Shown here: positions 53,315 through 62,109 of the stretch, one piece after another | Layout of the letters: each line of letters opens with the position of its first letter | How positions within the stretch are numbered: the first letter of the stretch is position 1 | Assembly (NCBI GenBank): GCA_023450335.1 | Contig: JAEXHA010000152.1 | Coordinates: forward strand, 1 to 64,000 | Source of the DNA: Actinomycetes bacterium | GTDB taxonomy: Bacteria; Actinomycetota; Actinomycetes; Actinomycetales; Microbacteriaceae | Reading direction: 5' to 3' | Length of the DNA stretch: 64,000 nt | The notes under the pieces: model-generated | Database searches by the model: none | What the model was told of the DNA's origin: nothing | What the model saw: only the letters and a program-made list of their open reading frames with translations | Position numbers and translations under genes: made by a program

Positions 53315-54661
53315 ATGAGCACTCCTCTCGATACCCTCGCCGGCACGGTCGACGCCGTGCGTGCGCTGTGGTGCGACGAGCAGATCGGTGCGCTCGACGG
53401 CGACGCGCTGATGAAGGTGAACGCTTTGCTGGGGCAAGCACGTCGGCAGCTGGATGCCGCGGTGACGCAGGTGGCGGCGGAGATCAGCCGCCAGTCCCGG
53501 CCCGAGTTGGGGCCGGAGTCTCTGGCGAAGAAGCACGGGTTCCCCAACGCGAACAAACTCTTGTCGGGCGAGCTGGGCACCACCGGGGGCGAAGCGGCCA
53601 AGCTCATCGAAGTCGGAGAGGTCACCGCGCCGCGTGTGCTGCTGTCGGGGGAGACGGCGCCGGCGCGGTTCCCGCACGTGGCGGCGGCGCTTTCGGCGGG
53701 CCGTCTCGGCGCCGCAGCCGCCTCGGTGATCACCACCATGCTCGGGCGTGTGCAGCTCCGGGCGGGGGCCGCCGCCGTCGAGGAGGTCGAGCGGTCGCTC
53801 GTCCAGCGCGCGGTCGGCCTGTCGCTCGACGCGCTGCGCAAGCTCGTCCGCAGCGCCGAGGCTCACCTCGATCCCGGTGGGGTCGCCGAGCGGGAGGAGC
53901 AGTTGCGGGCGGGGCGCCACCTGCGGCTGTGGGAGGACCCCGACGGTGCGCTGATGCTCAACGGGCGCATCGACCCCGAGCATGCCGCGCCCGTCAGAGC
54001 CGTGTTCGAGGGGTTCGTGTCCGCGGAGTTCGCTGCGCAGCGCGCGGCCGACGCGTCCGACGACCCCGACACGCCGCATCGCACGGTGCCGATGGTCCAG
54101 GCCGACGCCCTCGTCCGCTTCTGCGAGCACGTGCTGTCCTGCGAGCACACCGACGTGCCGCTGGGCGGCGCGACAGTGATCGTCCGCGTCGACCTGAAAG
54201 ACCTCGAGGCCGGCACCGGGCACGGCACCATCGACGGGTTGTCGGCCCCGATCAGCATCGGCACGGTGCGGCGGATGGCCGCCGACGGCGGGATCATCCC
54301 CTGCGTACTGGGCACCGACAGCGAGATCCTCGACTGGGGACGCAGAAAGCGGCTGTTCACGAAGGCGCAGCGCCTCGCGATCGGTGAACGCGACCGGGGC
54401 TGCGCCCGCTGCGGCGCACCACCGGGCACCACCAAGGCCCATCACATCCGATGGTGGTCCCGCGGCGGCCCCACCGACCTGCGCAACGGCGTGCTGCTCT
54501 GCGAATCGTGCCACCACGTCATCCACGACAACGGGTGGGACATCCACATCGATGGGCCGGGGACCGACGCGACCGTCTGGTTCATCCCGCCGGCCGCCAT
54601 CGATCCCGCCAGAACGCCGCAACGCGGCACCCGCACCAGATTCTCCGCGGCCGTCGCCTGA
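53315..54661 (+). CDS. DUF222 and HNH endonuclease domain protein (13E12-like)
   Basis: The protein has 448 residues. The DUF222 region spans about 20-340. The HNH motif is near the C-terminus: CARCGAPPGTTKAHHIRWWSRGGPT (HH), then NGVLLCESCHHVIHDNGW with two CxxC-type zinc pairs. Such genes are present in many copies in actinobacteria (mycobacterial 13E12 repeats) and are thought to be mobile. It converges on pilB with a 36-base gap, so it may have been inserted between pilC/sulP and pilB. Confidence 0.9.
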   Translation: MSTPLDTLAGTVDAVRALWCDEQIGALDGDALMKVNALLGQARRQLDAAVTQVAAEISRQSRPELGPESLAKKHGFPNANKLLSGELGTTGGEAAKLIEVGEVTAPRVLLSGETAPARFPHVAAALSAGRLGAAAASVITTMLGRVQLRAGAAAVEEVERSLVQRAVGLSLDALRKLVRSAEAHLDPGGVAEREEQLRAGRHLRLWEDPDGALMLNGRIDPEHAAPVRAVFEGFVSAEFAAQRAADASDDPDTPHRTVPMVQADALVRFCEHVLSCEHTDVPLGGATVIVRVDLKDLEAGTGHGTIDGLSAPISIGTVRRMAADGGIIPCVLGTDSEILDWGRRKRLFTKAQRLAIGERDRGCARCGAPPGTTKAHHIRWWSRGGPTDLRNGVLLCESCHHVIHDNGWDIHIDGPGTDATVWFIPPAAIDPARTPQRGTRTRFSAAVA

Positions 54662-54697
54662 CGCGGGGGAGAAGTGTGCCTATTGCGCCGTGGCGCG

Positions 54698-56365
54698 TCA
54701 GATGGCGACGCGCAGCACCTCTTCGATCGTCGTGACGCCTTCGAGCACCTTGTTGAAGCCGTCCTCGCGCAGCGGCACCATGCCGTCTTCGAGCGCCGCT
54801 TGTCGCATCTCGGTGCCGGTCGCATGACCGACGACCAGGTGCTCAAGCGTCTCGGTGACCTCCATGACCTCGTGCAGCGCGACGCGGCCGCGGTAGCCGG
54901 TGCCCGAACAGTCCGAGCAGCCGACCGCGCGGTACAGCACGGGCGGGTCGAGCGGGTTGTGGGGGAACTTCACGCCGCCCAGCACCTCGGCCGACTCGGT
55001 GTACGCCTCGCGGCACTTGATGCACAGGCGCCGCGCCAGCCGCTGCGCCACCACCGCCGACAGCGCCGTGCCCACCAGGAACGGCTCGCAGCCGATCTCG
55101 GTCAGTCGCGTCAGCGCCGACGGGGCGTCGTTGGTGTGCAACGTCGACAGCACGAGGTGACCGGTCAGCGCCGCTTCGATCGAGATCGTCGCCGTCTCCT
55201 GGTCGCGGATCTCACCGACCAGCACGACGTCGGGGTCCGAGCGCAGAATCGACCGCAACGCGGCCTGGAACGTCATACCCGCCCGCGGGTTCACCTGCAC
55301 CTGGTTGATGCCGGCCATCCGGTACTCGACCGGGTCTTCGACCGTGATGACGTTGATGCGCGGATTCGCGACGGTGTTCAACGCCGTGTACAGCGTCGTC
55401 GACTTACCCGACCCGGTCGGGCCGGTCACCAGCACCATGCCGTGCGGCCGACTGATCGCGCCGCGGAACCGCTGCTCGTTGCGGATCGAGAACCGCAGGT
55501 CGCTCATCGTCAGCGACTGCGCCGAGCTGTCGAGGATACGCATGACGATCTTCTCGCCCCACACCGTCGGCAGCGTCGCCAGCCGCAGGTCGATCTGGCG
55601 TCCGTCGTGGTGCACCGACAGGCGGCCGTCCTGCGGCTTGCGCCGCTCGGCGATGTCGACCGAGGCCATGATCTTCAGTCGCGAGATCACGCCGTCCTGA
55701 ATCGCCCGGTCGGCGCGCTGCATCTCGTGCAGCACGCCGTCGATGCGGTACCGCACCGTCAGTTGCCGCTCGCCCGGCTCGATGTGGATATCGCTGGCAC
55801 GGTCGCTGATCGCCTGCGAGATGAGCAGGTTCACGAACCGCACGATCGGCGCGTCGTCGGCGGTGTCCTCGATCGACTCGGTCGCGGCGGCGCCGTCGGC
55901 CAGCGCGCTCTCACCGATCTGCTCCGACAGATCGCTCAGCTCTTCATCCGAGCGCAAGAACCGTGAGAACGCGGTGTTCAAGGCATCAGCGGCCACCACG
56001 GCCGGGCGGATGTTCAGCTCGGTCGCGCGCGCGATGTCGTCGATCGCGATCAGATCACTGGGGTCGACCATGCCGATCGTGAGGCTGCGACGCCCCCGCT
56101 CGACGGGGATCAGCCGATACCGGCGGCACAGCGCGGCAGGCACCGCGCCGACGACCTCGGCCGGCAGCGTCAGGGCAGACAGGTCGACGAAGGGGAAGCC
56201 GGTCTGCTCAGCGACACCCTGCGCGATCTGCGTCTCGGTGGCGAGCTTGGCGGCGACCAGGCGCGCGCGCAATTCCTCGCCCTCGCCGACTTCGGCAACG
56301 GCGTCCCACATATCCTCGGCACGTACTACCCCAGAACGTACGAGGGTCTCGGCGAGTCCTCGCAT
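54698..56365 (-). CDS. pilB: Type IV pilus extension ATPase PilB
   Basis: The protein has 555 residues. The N-terminal GspE_N domain (about 1-150) contains TGFPFVDLSALTLPAEVV. Walker A GPTGSGKSTTLY follows near residue 320, with VVLVGEIRDQETA (Walker B) and VLSTLHTNDAPSALTRL (His box). The tetracysteine zinc site CIKC...CSDCSGTGYRGR separates it from PilT. GGAAGGAAG lies 4 bases before the ATG. A much longer frame upstream was rejected. It completes the pilus set but is on the opposite strand, 3.2 kb from pilC. Confidence 0.95.
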   Translation of the reverse strand: MRGLAETLVRSGVVRAEDMWDAVAEVGEGEELRARLVAAKLATETQIAQGVAEQTGFPFVDLSALTLPAEVVGAVPAALCRRYRLIPVERGRRSLTIGMVDPSDLIAIDDIARATELNIRPAVVAADALNTAFSRFLRSDEELSDLSEQIGESALADGAAATESIEDTADDAPIVRFVNLLISQAISDRASDIHIEPGERQLTVRYRIDGVLHEMQRADRAIQDGVISRLKIMASVDIAERRKPQDGRLSVHHDGRQIDLRLATLPTVWGEKIVMRILDSSAQSLTMSDLRFSIRNEQRFRGAISRPHGMVLVTGPTGSGKSTTLYTALNTVANPRINVITVEDPVEYRMAGINQVQVNPRAGMTFQAALRSILRSDPDVVLVGEIRDQETATISIEAALTGHLVLSTLHTNDAPSALTRLTEIGCEPFLVGTALSAVVAQRLARRLCIKCREAYTESAEVLGGVKFPHNPLDPPVLYRAVGCSDCSGTGYRGRVALHEVMEVTETLEHLVVGHATGTEMRQAALEDGMVPLREDGFNKVLEGVTTIEEVLRVAI

Positions 56366-56521
56366 GGAACTTCCTTCCCCTGTGGTAGATCCTATTGCTC
56401 TGACGGGGCAGATGTGAATAGTGAGGTTTTTGTGACTGTTGAGATCCCGACCCGGTAGCCGACGCCGCACGCCGTGTCGACCCCTATGACACCGGACGCA
56501 CGCACTGGTTAGCCTGGCGCG
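56366..56521. other. Divergent promoter region pilB / yihY
   Basis: This 156-base region is between divergent genes. It is AT-richer near 56400-56450. Plus-strand TAGCCT (56510-56515) serves the yihY-like gene; no clear minus-strand -10 for pilB was recognised. Confidence 0.4.
56510..56515 (+). promoter_or_regulatory. -10 element (leaderless type) for YihY-like gene
   Basis: TAGCCT lies 6 bases before the ATG at 56522. Confidence 0.55.
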
Positions 56522-57655
56522 ATGAAGCGGATCGTCTCCCGAGTCATCGCGTGGGTGCTCACCCTCAAAATCGTCCGCGCCGTCCTCCGCTACAGCGAGA
56601 GCCGCGGCCCCATGCTCGCCGACAGCGTCACCTATCGCACGCTGTTCAGTGTCTTCGCCGGCGTCCTGCTGGGCTTCTCGATCGCCGGCATCTGGCTCAG
56701 CGGCAACCCCGAGGCCATCGACGCGCTCGTCGCCGCGATCGACAACGCGATTCCCGGCCTCGTCGGTGACGGAGGCCCCATCGACCCCGACGCGCTGACC
56801 CAGCCCATCGGACTGTCGCTGGCCGGCATCATCTCGCTCGTCGGTCTCATCGGCGCCGCGATCGGCGCGATCGGATCGTTGCGCCTGGCCATCCGCACCA
56901 TCGCCGCCACGCTCGCCGACGACATCTGGTTCGGCTGGGTGCTGCTGCGCAACCTCGCCCTGGCGATCGGTGTCGGTGCGGCCCTGGGCGCCTCGGCAGT
57001 GGTGACAGTGCTCAGCACGGCGGGTCTGGTCACCGTCGCCGACATGCTCGGCCTGTCCGAAGACCACTTTCTGGTGACCTGGGGCAGCCGCTCGGTCGTC
57101 GTCCTCGTCACCTTCGCGTTGGATGCCGCGGTCATCGCAGTCATGTTCCGCGTGCTTTCGGGGCTGCGGCCCCGCGCGCGGGCGCTGTGGAGCGGCGCCC
57201 TGCTGGGTGCAGTCGGCCTGACCGTGCTGCAACAGCTGTCTGGACTCTTCGTGGGCGGTGCCTCGTCCAACCCTCTGCTGGCGTCGTTCGCCTCGCTCAT
57301 CGCCTTGCTGCTGTGGTTCAACCTGTCGGCGCAGGTGATCCTCATCGCCTCGGCGTACATCGTCACCGGCGTTGAGGAGGACGAGGATCGCGTGCGCGCC
57401 CGCCACAGCGCCGAGACCTTCGCCCAGCATCGTGTGCGCCGCGCCGAAGACGCCGTAGCCGTCGCGGTGGCCGCCCTGCACGACGCGCGTGACGCCGAGG
57501 CCGAGGAGCGGGCCAAGGCCGAGGAGCGGGCCGAGGCCGAGGAGCGGGCCAAGGCCGAGGAGCGCGCCGAAGCCGAGGAGCGCGCCGTGGCCGAGGAAGA
57601 CGCCCGCACGGCAGATGTCGAGAAGCACGAAGCGAAGGGGGAGTCCCATGTCTGA
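56522..57655 (+). CDS. YihY/BrkB family membrane protein with charged repeat tail
   Basis: The protein has 377 residues with about six membrane segments (VFAGVLLGFSIAGIWL, IISLVGLIGAAIGAIG, ALAIGVGAALGASAVV and others). The DSVTYRTLFSVFAGVL and GASSNPLLASFASLIALLLWFNLSAQVIL motifs are diagnostic for YihY/BrkB proteins of unknown function. The C-terminus (about 318-366) is a charged Ala/Glu/Arg repeat (AEERAKAEERAEAEERA), predicted to be a single alpha helix in the cytoplasm. It overlaps the next gene by 8 bases. Confidence 0.87.
   Translation: MKRIVSRVIAWVLTLKIVRAVLRYSESRGPMLADSVTYRTLFSVFAGVLLGFSIAGIWLSGNPEAIDALVAAIDNAIPGLVGDGGPIDPDALTQPIGLSLAGIISLVGLIGAAIGAIGSLRLAIRTIAATLADDIWFGWVLLRNLALAIGVGAALGASAVVTVLSTAGLVTVADMLGLSEDHFLVTWGSRSVVVLVTFALDAAVIAVMFRVLSGLRPRARALWSGALLGAVGLTVLQQLSGLFVGGASSNPLLASFASLIALLLWFNLSAQVILIASAYIVTGVEEDEDRVRARHSAETFAQHRVRRAEDAVAVAVAALHDARDAEAEERAKAEERAEAEERAKAEERAEAEERAVAEEDARTADVEKHEAKGESHV
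57500..57597 (+). repeat. 18- and 36-bp repeats coding AEERAK/AEERAE
   Basis: Tandem GCCGAGGAGCGGGCCAAG-type 18-bp units encode the charged tail of the YihY-like protein; alternate units end in AAG and GAG, giving a 36-bp higher-order repeat. Confidence 0.8.
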
Positions 57656-58388
57656 TCGCGTCCGCGTCCCCACCTACTCGGCGGCGCAGGTCCGCTCGGC
57701 CGAGGCGCCCTTGCTGGATGCCGGTGAGCCGCTCATGGCACAGGCTGCGGCGGCCCTCGCCGACGTGGTGCGCACGCTGCTGCCCGTCACCCTCGACGGC
57801 CTCGCCACCGGCACCGTCGACGATTCGCTCTCTCCGGCATCCCCGGCATCCGCCCCCGCCAAGCCGCGGATCCTCGTCCTCGCCGGCAGCGGCGACAACG
57901 GCGCCGACGCGATGTTCGCCGCCGCCCAGCTGACCGACCGCGCCCACGTCGACATCATCCTCACCGGCACGCGCGCCCACCCACAGGCACTCGCCGCCGC
58001 GACGGCTGCCGGTGGCGTGCCGCACGACCCGACCCTGGCGGGCGAGTACGACATCGTCATCGACGGGATCCTCGGCATCGGCACCGGCGATGACCCCGCC
58101 CTGCGCGGCACCGCCCGCACCGTCGTCGCGGCGCTCCTGCCGGCCGTCCGCGCCGGCCGCACCCGCGTCGTCGCGGTCGACCTGCCCAGCGGCCTGCACC
58201 CCGACACCGGGCAGACTGCCGACGATGTCGTGCTGCCGGCATCCCTCACCGTCACTTTCGGCGCCGTCAAGCAGGGACTGGTCGCCGCGCCCGAGCTCAC
58301 GGGCGAGATCATCCTCGTCGAACTCGGCCTGTCGCTGCCGGACGGGGCAGGCTCCGCGGAGGTCACGGCATTCAGGCGGGCGGGGTAG
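57648..58388 (+). CDS. nnrE: NAD(P)H-hydrate epimerase (YjeF N-terminal domain)
   Basis: The protein has 246 residues. YSAAQVRSAEAPLLDAGEPLM at the start, ILVLAGSGDNGADAMFAA (the dinucleotide/phosphate loop), DIVIDGILGIGTGDDP and VVAVDLPSGLHPDTGQ match the YjeF_N Rossmann fold. It epimerises damaged R-NADHX to the S form for repair. There is no C-terminal dehydratase domain, so a separate NnrD would be needed. It starts in the previous gene's 3' end. Confidence 0.9.
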   Translation: MSDRVRVPTYSAAQVRSAEAPLLDAGEPLMAQAAAALADVVRTLLPVTLDGLATGTVDDSLSPASPASAPAKPRILVLAGSGDNGADAMFAAAQLTDRAHVDIILTGTRAHPQALAAATAAGGVPHDPTLAGEYDIVIDGILGIGTGDDPALRGTARTVVAALLPAVRAGRTRVVAVDLPSGLHPDTGQTADDVVLPASLTVTFGAVKQGLVAAPELTGEIILVELGLSLPDGAGSAEVTAFRRAG

Positions 58389-58391
58389 CGT
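58386..58391 (+). promoter_or_regulatory. -10 element (leaderless type) for glgP
   Basis: TAGCGT overlaps the upstream stop codon and lies 6 bases before the GTG at 58398. Confidence 0.55.
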
Positions 58392-58397
58392 TCATAC

Positions 58398-60905
58398 GTG
58401 CCCGAGAACGACAACGCACCCGCATCAGATACTCGCCTCGAAGCGACCCACCCGCTTGCGCTCGCACCGGTCTCCGGACCGGCTGCTTCGGTCGACGGGT
58501 TCGTCCGGCAGTTCCTGCGCAACCTGAACTATGAGCGCGGGGCGATGCTGTCGACCTCCACCGTCGCCGACCGGTACTTCGCGTTCGCCATGACCGTGCG
58601 CGACTACCTGACCGCGCGCTGGCTCGAAGACCTGCGCCGCCAGCTCGCTTCCAAGGCGAAGGTCGTCTGCTACCTCTCGGCCGAGTACTTGCTGGGCCGG
58701 CAGCTCGACAACAACCTGCTCGCGAGCGGATTGACCGACATCGCGACTGAGGCCATGGCTGCCTGCGGCATCGACATCGACGAGCTGCGCGAGCAGGAGG
58801 TCGAGCCGGGCCTGGGCAACGGCGGTCTCGGTCGCCTCGCCGCCTGCTTCATCGACTCGCTGGCCACGATGGGCATGGCCAACGTGGGCTACGGAATCCG
58901 CTACGAGCACGGCATCTTCCGTCAGACATTCGTCGACGGCCAGCAGGTCGAACAGCCCGACAACTGGTTGCAGATGGGTTCGCCGTGGGAGTTCCCGCAC
59001 CCCGAGTTCGCGCAGGACGTCTCCTTCGGCGGCCACACCGAGACCTATGACGACCACGGCATCACGCGCACCCGCTGGGTGCCCGGCTGGGGCGTGAAGG
59101 CCGTGCCGTACAACTACATGGTGCCCGGCTATCGCAACGGCCGCGTCAACACGCTGCGGTTGTGGCGCGCCAAGGCCACCAACGCGTTCGACCTGCGCAT
59201 CTTCAACTCCGGCGACTATGAAGAGGCCGTCCGCGCGCAGACCTACGCCGAGAACATCTCGCAGGTGCTGTACCCCGAGGACTCCACGCCGCAGGGGAAA
59301 GAACTGCGACTGCAGCAGCAGTACTTCTTCGTGGCGGCATCCATCGCCGACGTCATCTCGCTCATCCCGCGCGCCGACCTGCCCCAGCTGCACGAGCGCG
59401 TCATCTTCCAGCTCAACGACACCCACCCGGTCATCGCGGTGCCCGAGCTGATGCGTGTGCTCGTCGACGAGAAGAAGCTCGAGTGGGAGGCCGCGTGGCA
59501 GATCACGCAGCAGTGCTTCGCCTACACCTGTCACACGCTGCTGCCGGAGGCCCTCGAGGTGTGGCCGGTCGAACTGCTCGGGCGTCTGCTGCCGCGCCAC
59601 CTCGAGATCATCTACCGCATCAACGAGGAGTTCCTCGCCGAGGTGCGCGAGCGCTACGGCGACGACGAGATGCGCCTGCGCGACATGTCGATCATCCAGG
59701 AGTTCCCCGAGCGCAGCGTGCGCATGGCCTACCTCGCCACGATCGCCGGTGCGAAGGTCAACGGTGTCGCCGAGCTGCACTCGCAGCTGCTGCGCGACAA
59801 GGTGCTGCCCCAGTTCAACGAGTTCTTCCCCGAGAAGTTCACGAACGTCACCAACGGCGTCACCCCGCGCCGGTTCATCCGGCTGGCGAACCCGAAGCTG
59901 TCCGCGCTCATCACCGATGCGATCGGCCCGGCCTGGATGACCGATCTGGAGCGCCTCCGCGAACTCGAGTCGCACGCCGAGGACCCGCAGTTCCGCGCCG
60001 CGTTCGCCGAAGTCAAAGCCGCCAACAAGCAGCATCTGAACGAGGTGCTGCACCTGCGCGACGGGCTGCGCATGGGAGACGGCCACATGCTGGACGTGAT
60101 GGTCAAGCGCCTGCACGAGTACAAGCGGCAGATGCTGAAGCTGCTGCACATCGTCACGCTGTACGAAGGCATCACCTCCGGCCGTGTCGCCGCTGAGGAC
60201 GTCACGCCGCGCACGTTCGTGTTCGGCGCCAAGGCCGCGCCGGGTTACATCATGGCCAAGCGCATCATCCACCTGATCAACGCGGTCGGCAAGGTCGTCA
60301 ACGCCGACCCGCGCGTGGCCGGGCGCCTGAAGGTGCTGTTCCCGCCGAACTACAACGTCACCCTCGCCGAGCGGCTCATCCCCGCGGCCGACCTGTCGGA
60401 GCAGATCTCACTGGCCGGCAAGGAGGCCTCGGGCACCGGAAACATGAAGTTCGCCCTCAACGGCGCGCTGACCATCGGCACCGACGACGGCGCGAATGTC
60501 GAGATCCGCGAGCTCGTCGGCGACGACCACTTCTTCCTGTTCGGCATGAGCGAGCCCGAGGTCGAGACGCTGTGGGCGCAGGGCTATCACCCGGCGGAGT
60601 TCTACCAGCGCGACGAGAACCTCCGCCGCGCCATGGACCTCATCGCCTCGGGCGCCTTCTCCGACGGCGACCGGGCGGTGTTCGAGCCGATCGTGTCGAA
60701 CCTCCTGTACGACGATCGCTTCATGGTGCTGGCCGACTACGCCTCGTACATCGCGGCGCAAGAGCGAGTGGATGCCGCGTACGCGGACCAGGACGCATGG
60801 ACCAGATCGGCGGTGCTCAACGTCGCCCGCACGGGGTACTTCTCCTCCGACCGGTCGATGCGCGACTACATCGATCGCATCTGGAAGGCGGCGCCGGTCC
60901 GCTGA
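58398..60905 (+). CDS. glgP: Glycogen phosphorylase
   Basis: The protein has 835 residues, the usual glycogen/starch/alpha-glucan phosphorylase length. YLSAEYLLGRQLDNNLL and EPGLGNGGLGRLAACFIDSLA are in the N-terminal half. The pyridoxal-phosphate Lys is in EASGTGNMKFALNGALTIGT, the family signature. It releases glucose-1-phosphate from glycogen. It starts with GTG and a leaderless-type promoter and is not in an obvious glg operon here. Confidence 0.96.
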   Translation: MPENDNAPASDTRLEATHPLALAPVSGPAASVDGFVRQFLRNLNYERGAMLSTSTVADRYFAFAMTVRDYLTARWLEDLRRQLASKAKVVCYLSAEYLLGRQLDNNLLASGLTDIATEAMAACGIDIDELREQEVEPGLGNGGLGRLAACFIDSLATMGMANVGYGIRYEHGIFRQTFVDGQQVEQPDNWLQMGSPWEFPHPEFAQDVSFGGHTETYDDHGITRTRWVPGWGVKAVPYNYMVPGYRNGRVNTLRLWRAKATNAFDLRIFNSGDYEEAVRAQTYAENISQVLYPEDSTPQGKELRLQQQYFFVAASIADVISLIPRADLPQLHERVIFQLNDTHPVIAVPELMRVLVDEKKLEWEAAWQITQQCFAYTCHTLLPEALEVWPVELLGRLLPRHLEIIYRINEEFLAEVRERYGDDEMRLRDMSIIQEFPERSVRMAYLATIAGAKVNGVAELHSQLLRDKVLPQFNEFFPEKFTNVTNGVTPRRFIRLANPKLSALITDAIGPAWMTDLERLRELESHAEDPQFRAAFAEVKAANKQHLNEVLHLRDGLRMGDGHMLDVMVKRLHEYKRQMLKLLHIVTLYEGITSGRVAAEDVTPRTFVFGAKAAPGYIMAKRIIHLINAVGKVVNADPRVAGRLKVLFPPNYNVTLAERLIPAADLSEQISLAGKEASGTGNMKFALNGALTIGTDDGANVEIRELVGDDHFFLFGMSEPEVETLWAQGYHPAEFYQRDENLRRAMDLIASGAFSDGDRAVFEPIVSNLLYDDRFMVLADYASYIAAQERVDAAYADQDAWTRSAVLNVARTGYFSSDRSMRDYIDRIWKAAPVR

Positions 60906-61057
60906 GCGGCGAGCGGGGCCTCCCCGTCCCCGATCGCGGATCGGCGTCGGCCGTGGAACGCCGCCGTCCGTGGAACGGTCTGCGGCCGCGGATCGCCGCC
61001 GTCGCGGAACGGCCTGCGGCCGCCAGCGGGCGCGGGCGGCGCTCAGCGCTGCGCGGG
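60906..61057. other. Intergenic region with 35-bp direct repeat
   Basis: Between convergent glgP and the LysR gene lie two copies of CGCCGCCGTC(CGT)GGAACGG(T/C)CTGCGGCCG, at 60959-60988 and 60994-61022 (period 35), and a partial third copy upstream at about 60936. No protein is encoded. Confidence 0.55.
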
Positions 61058-61963
61058 CTACCCTGCCGTCGCCTGCGGATCACCCTGGGCGATGCGGATG
61101 TACGCACTGATCGCGCTGAGCGTCTCGGCGATCGCGACGTTACGGGCCCCCTCGTCGCGCGCGACGGCCCAGTATGCGAGCGGATGCGAGTAGGCGCCGG
61201 GCAGCACCGGCACCAGCCGTGGGTCGTTTTCGCCCAAGAAGTCGGGCAGCACGCCGATGCCCGCGCCGGCGGCCGTCGCCTCGACGTGGGCGAAGACGCT
61301 CGTCGAACGGATCGACGGGGGAGAGGCCGGCAGCGCCTGCACCGCACGGTCGAGCTCGTCGACCTGCAGGGACGCCTCGACGTAATAGACGAGCGGGTGC
61401 GCGGCGAGGTCTGCCAGCGAAGCGGGCATGCCCGTGCGCGCCAGGTACTCCGGCGTCGCATACAGCCGCAACTCGTAGGTGCACACCGGCGTCGCATACG
61501 CCCGCAGCACCTGTGGCCGGCCCACGACGATCTCCAGATCCACGCCCGAGCGGTTCTGCCGCACCCGCCGGGTCGCCGCCAGCAGCTCGATCGCCAGGTC
61601 GGGATGCCTTTCGCGCAAGCGGGCCATCGCCGGCACCAGGAACACCGAGGTGAACCCCTCCGGCGCCGCGATGCGCACGACGCCGCGCACGCGGTCGCCG
61701 TTCTCGCCGGCGACCAGCTCTTCCATCGACGCCTCGATGCGTTCGGCCACCTCGACGGCGCGCCGGCCGAGCGCGGTGACCTCCCAGCCGCCGGCCGTAC
61801 GCACGAGCACCCGGCCGCCCATCGCCGTCTCCAGCGCCGCGATGCGCCGCGACACCGTCGAATGGTTGACGCCGATCACCTCGGCCGCGGCGGTGTAACG
61901 GCCCAGCCGCGCCACGGCCAGGAACGTCATGAGCGCGTCGATGGGCGGAGTGAGAGCAGCCAC
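61058..61963 (-). CDS. LysR family transcriptional regulator
   Basis: The protein has 301 residues from GTG 61963. The N-terminal winged HTH (IDALMTFLAVARLGRYTAAAEVIGV, then VSRRIAALETAMGGRVLVR) and the C-terminal substrate-binding domain (RGVVRIAAPEGFTSVFLVPAMA) are complete. Its divergent position to mmsB/mmsA suggests it controls valine catabolism in response to an intermediate such as 3-hydroxyisobutyrate or a related acid. Upstream in-frame codons to 62020 run through the operator and were not used. Confidence 0.88.
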   Translation of the reverse strand: MAALTPPIDALMTFLAVARLGRYTAAAEVIGVNHSTVSRRIAALETAMGGRVLVRTAGGWEVTALGRRAVEVAERIEASMEELVAGENGDRVRGVVRIAAPEGFTSVFLVPAMARLRERHPDLAIELLAATRRVRQNRSGVDLEIVVGRPQVLRAYATPVCTYELRLYATPEYLARTGMPASLADLAAHPLVYYVEASLQVDELDRAVQALPASPPSIRSTSVFAHVEATAAGAGIGVLPDFLGENDPRLVPVLPGAYSHPLAYWAVARDEGARNVAIAETLSAISAYIRIAQGDPQATAG

Positions 61964-61971
61964 GCTCCGAG

Positions 61972-61987
61972 TGTGCACCGATGCACA
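61972..61987. promoter_or_regulatory. Probable LysR operator
   Basis: TGTGCA-CCGA-TGCACA is a dyad (6-bp arms). A further TGTGCA half-site is at 62014-62019, 42 bases away. It lies 9 bases upstream of the LysR start, consistent with autoregulation and control of mmsBA. Confidence 0.6.
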
Positions 61988-62109
61988 TCGTGGGTGCAAG
62001 AATGCCTCCGCCGTGTGCATTGATCGTCATGCCGACCCTGCCTACCCTGGGCATGTGACCGGGCGCCGCCGGCGGCGCCACGCACCTTCGACGACGCAGG
62101 GAGCAGACC

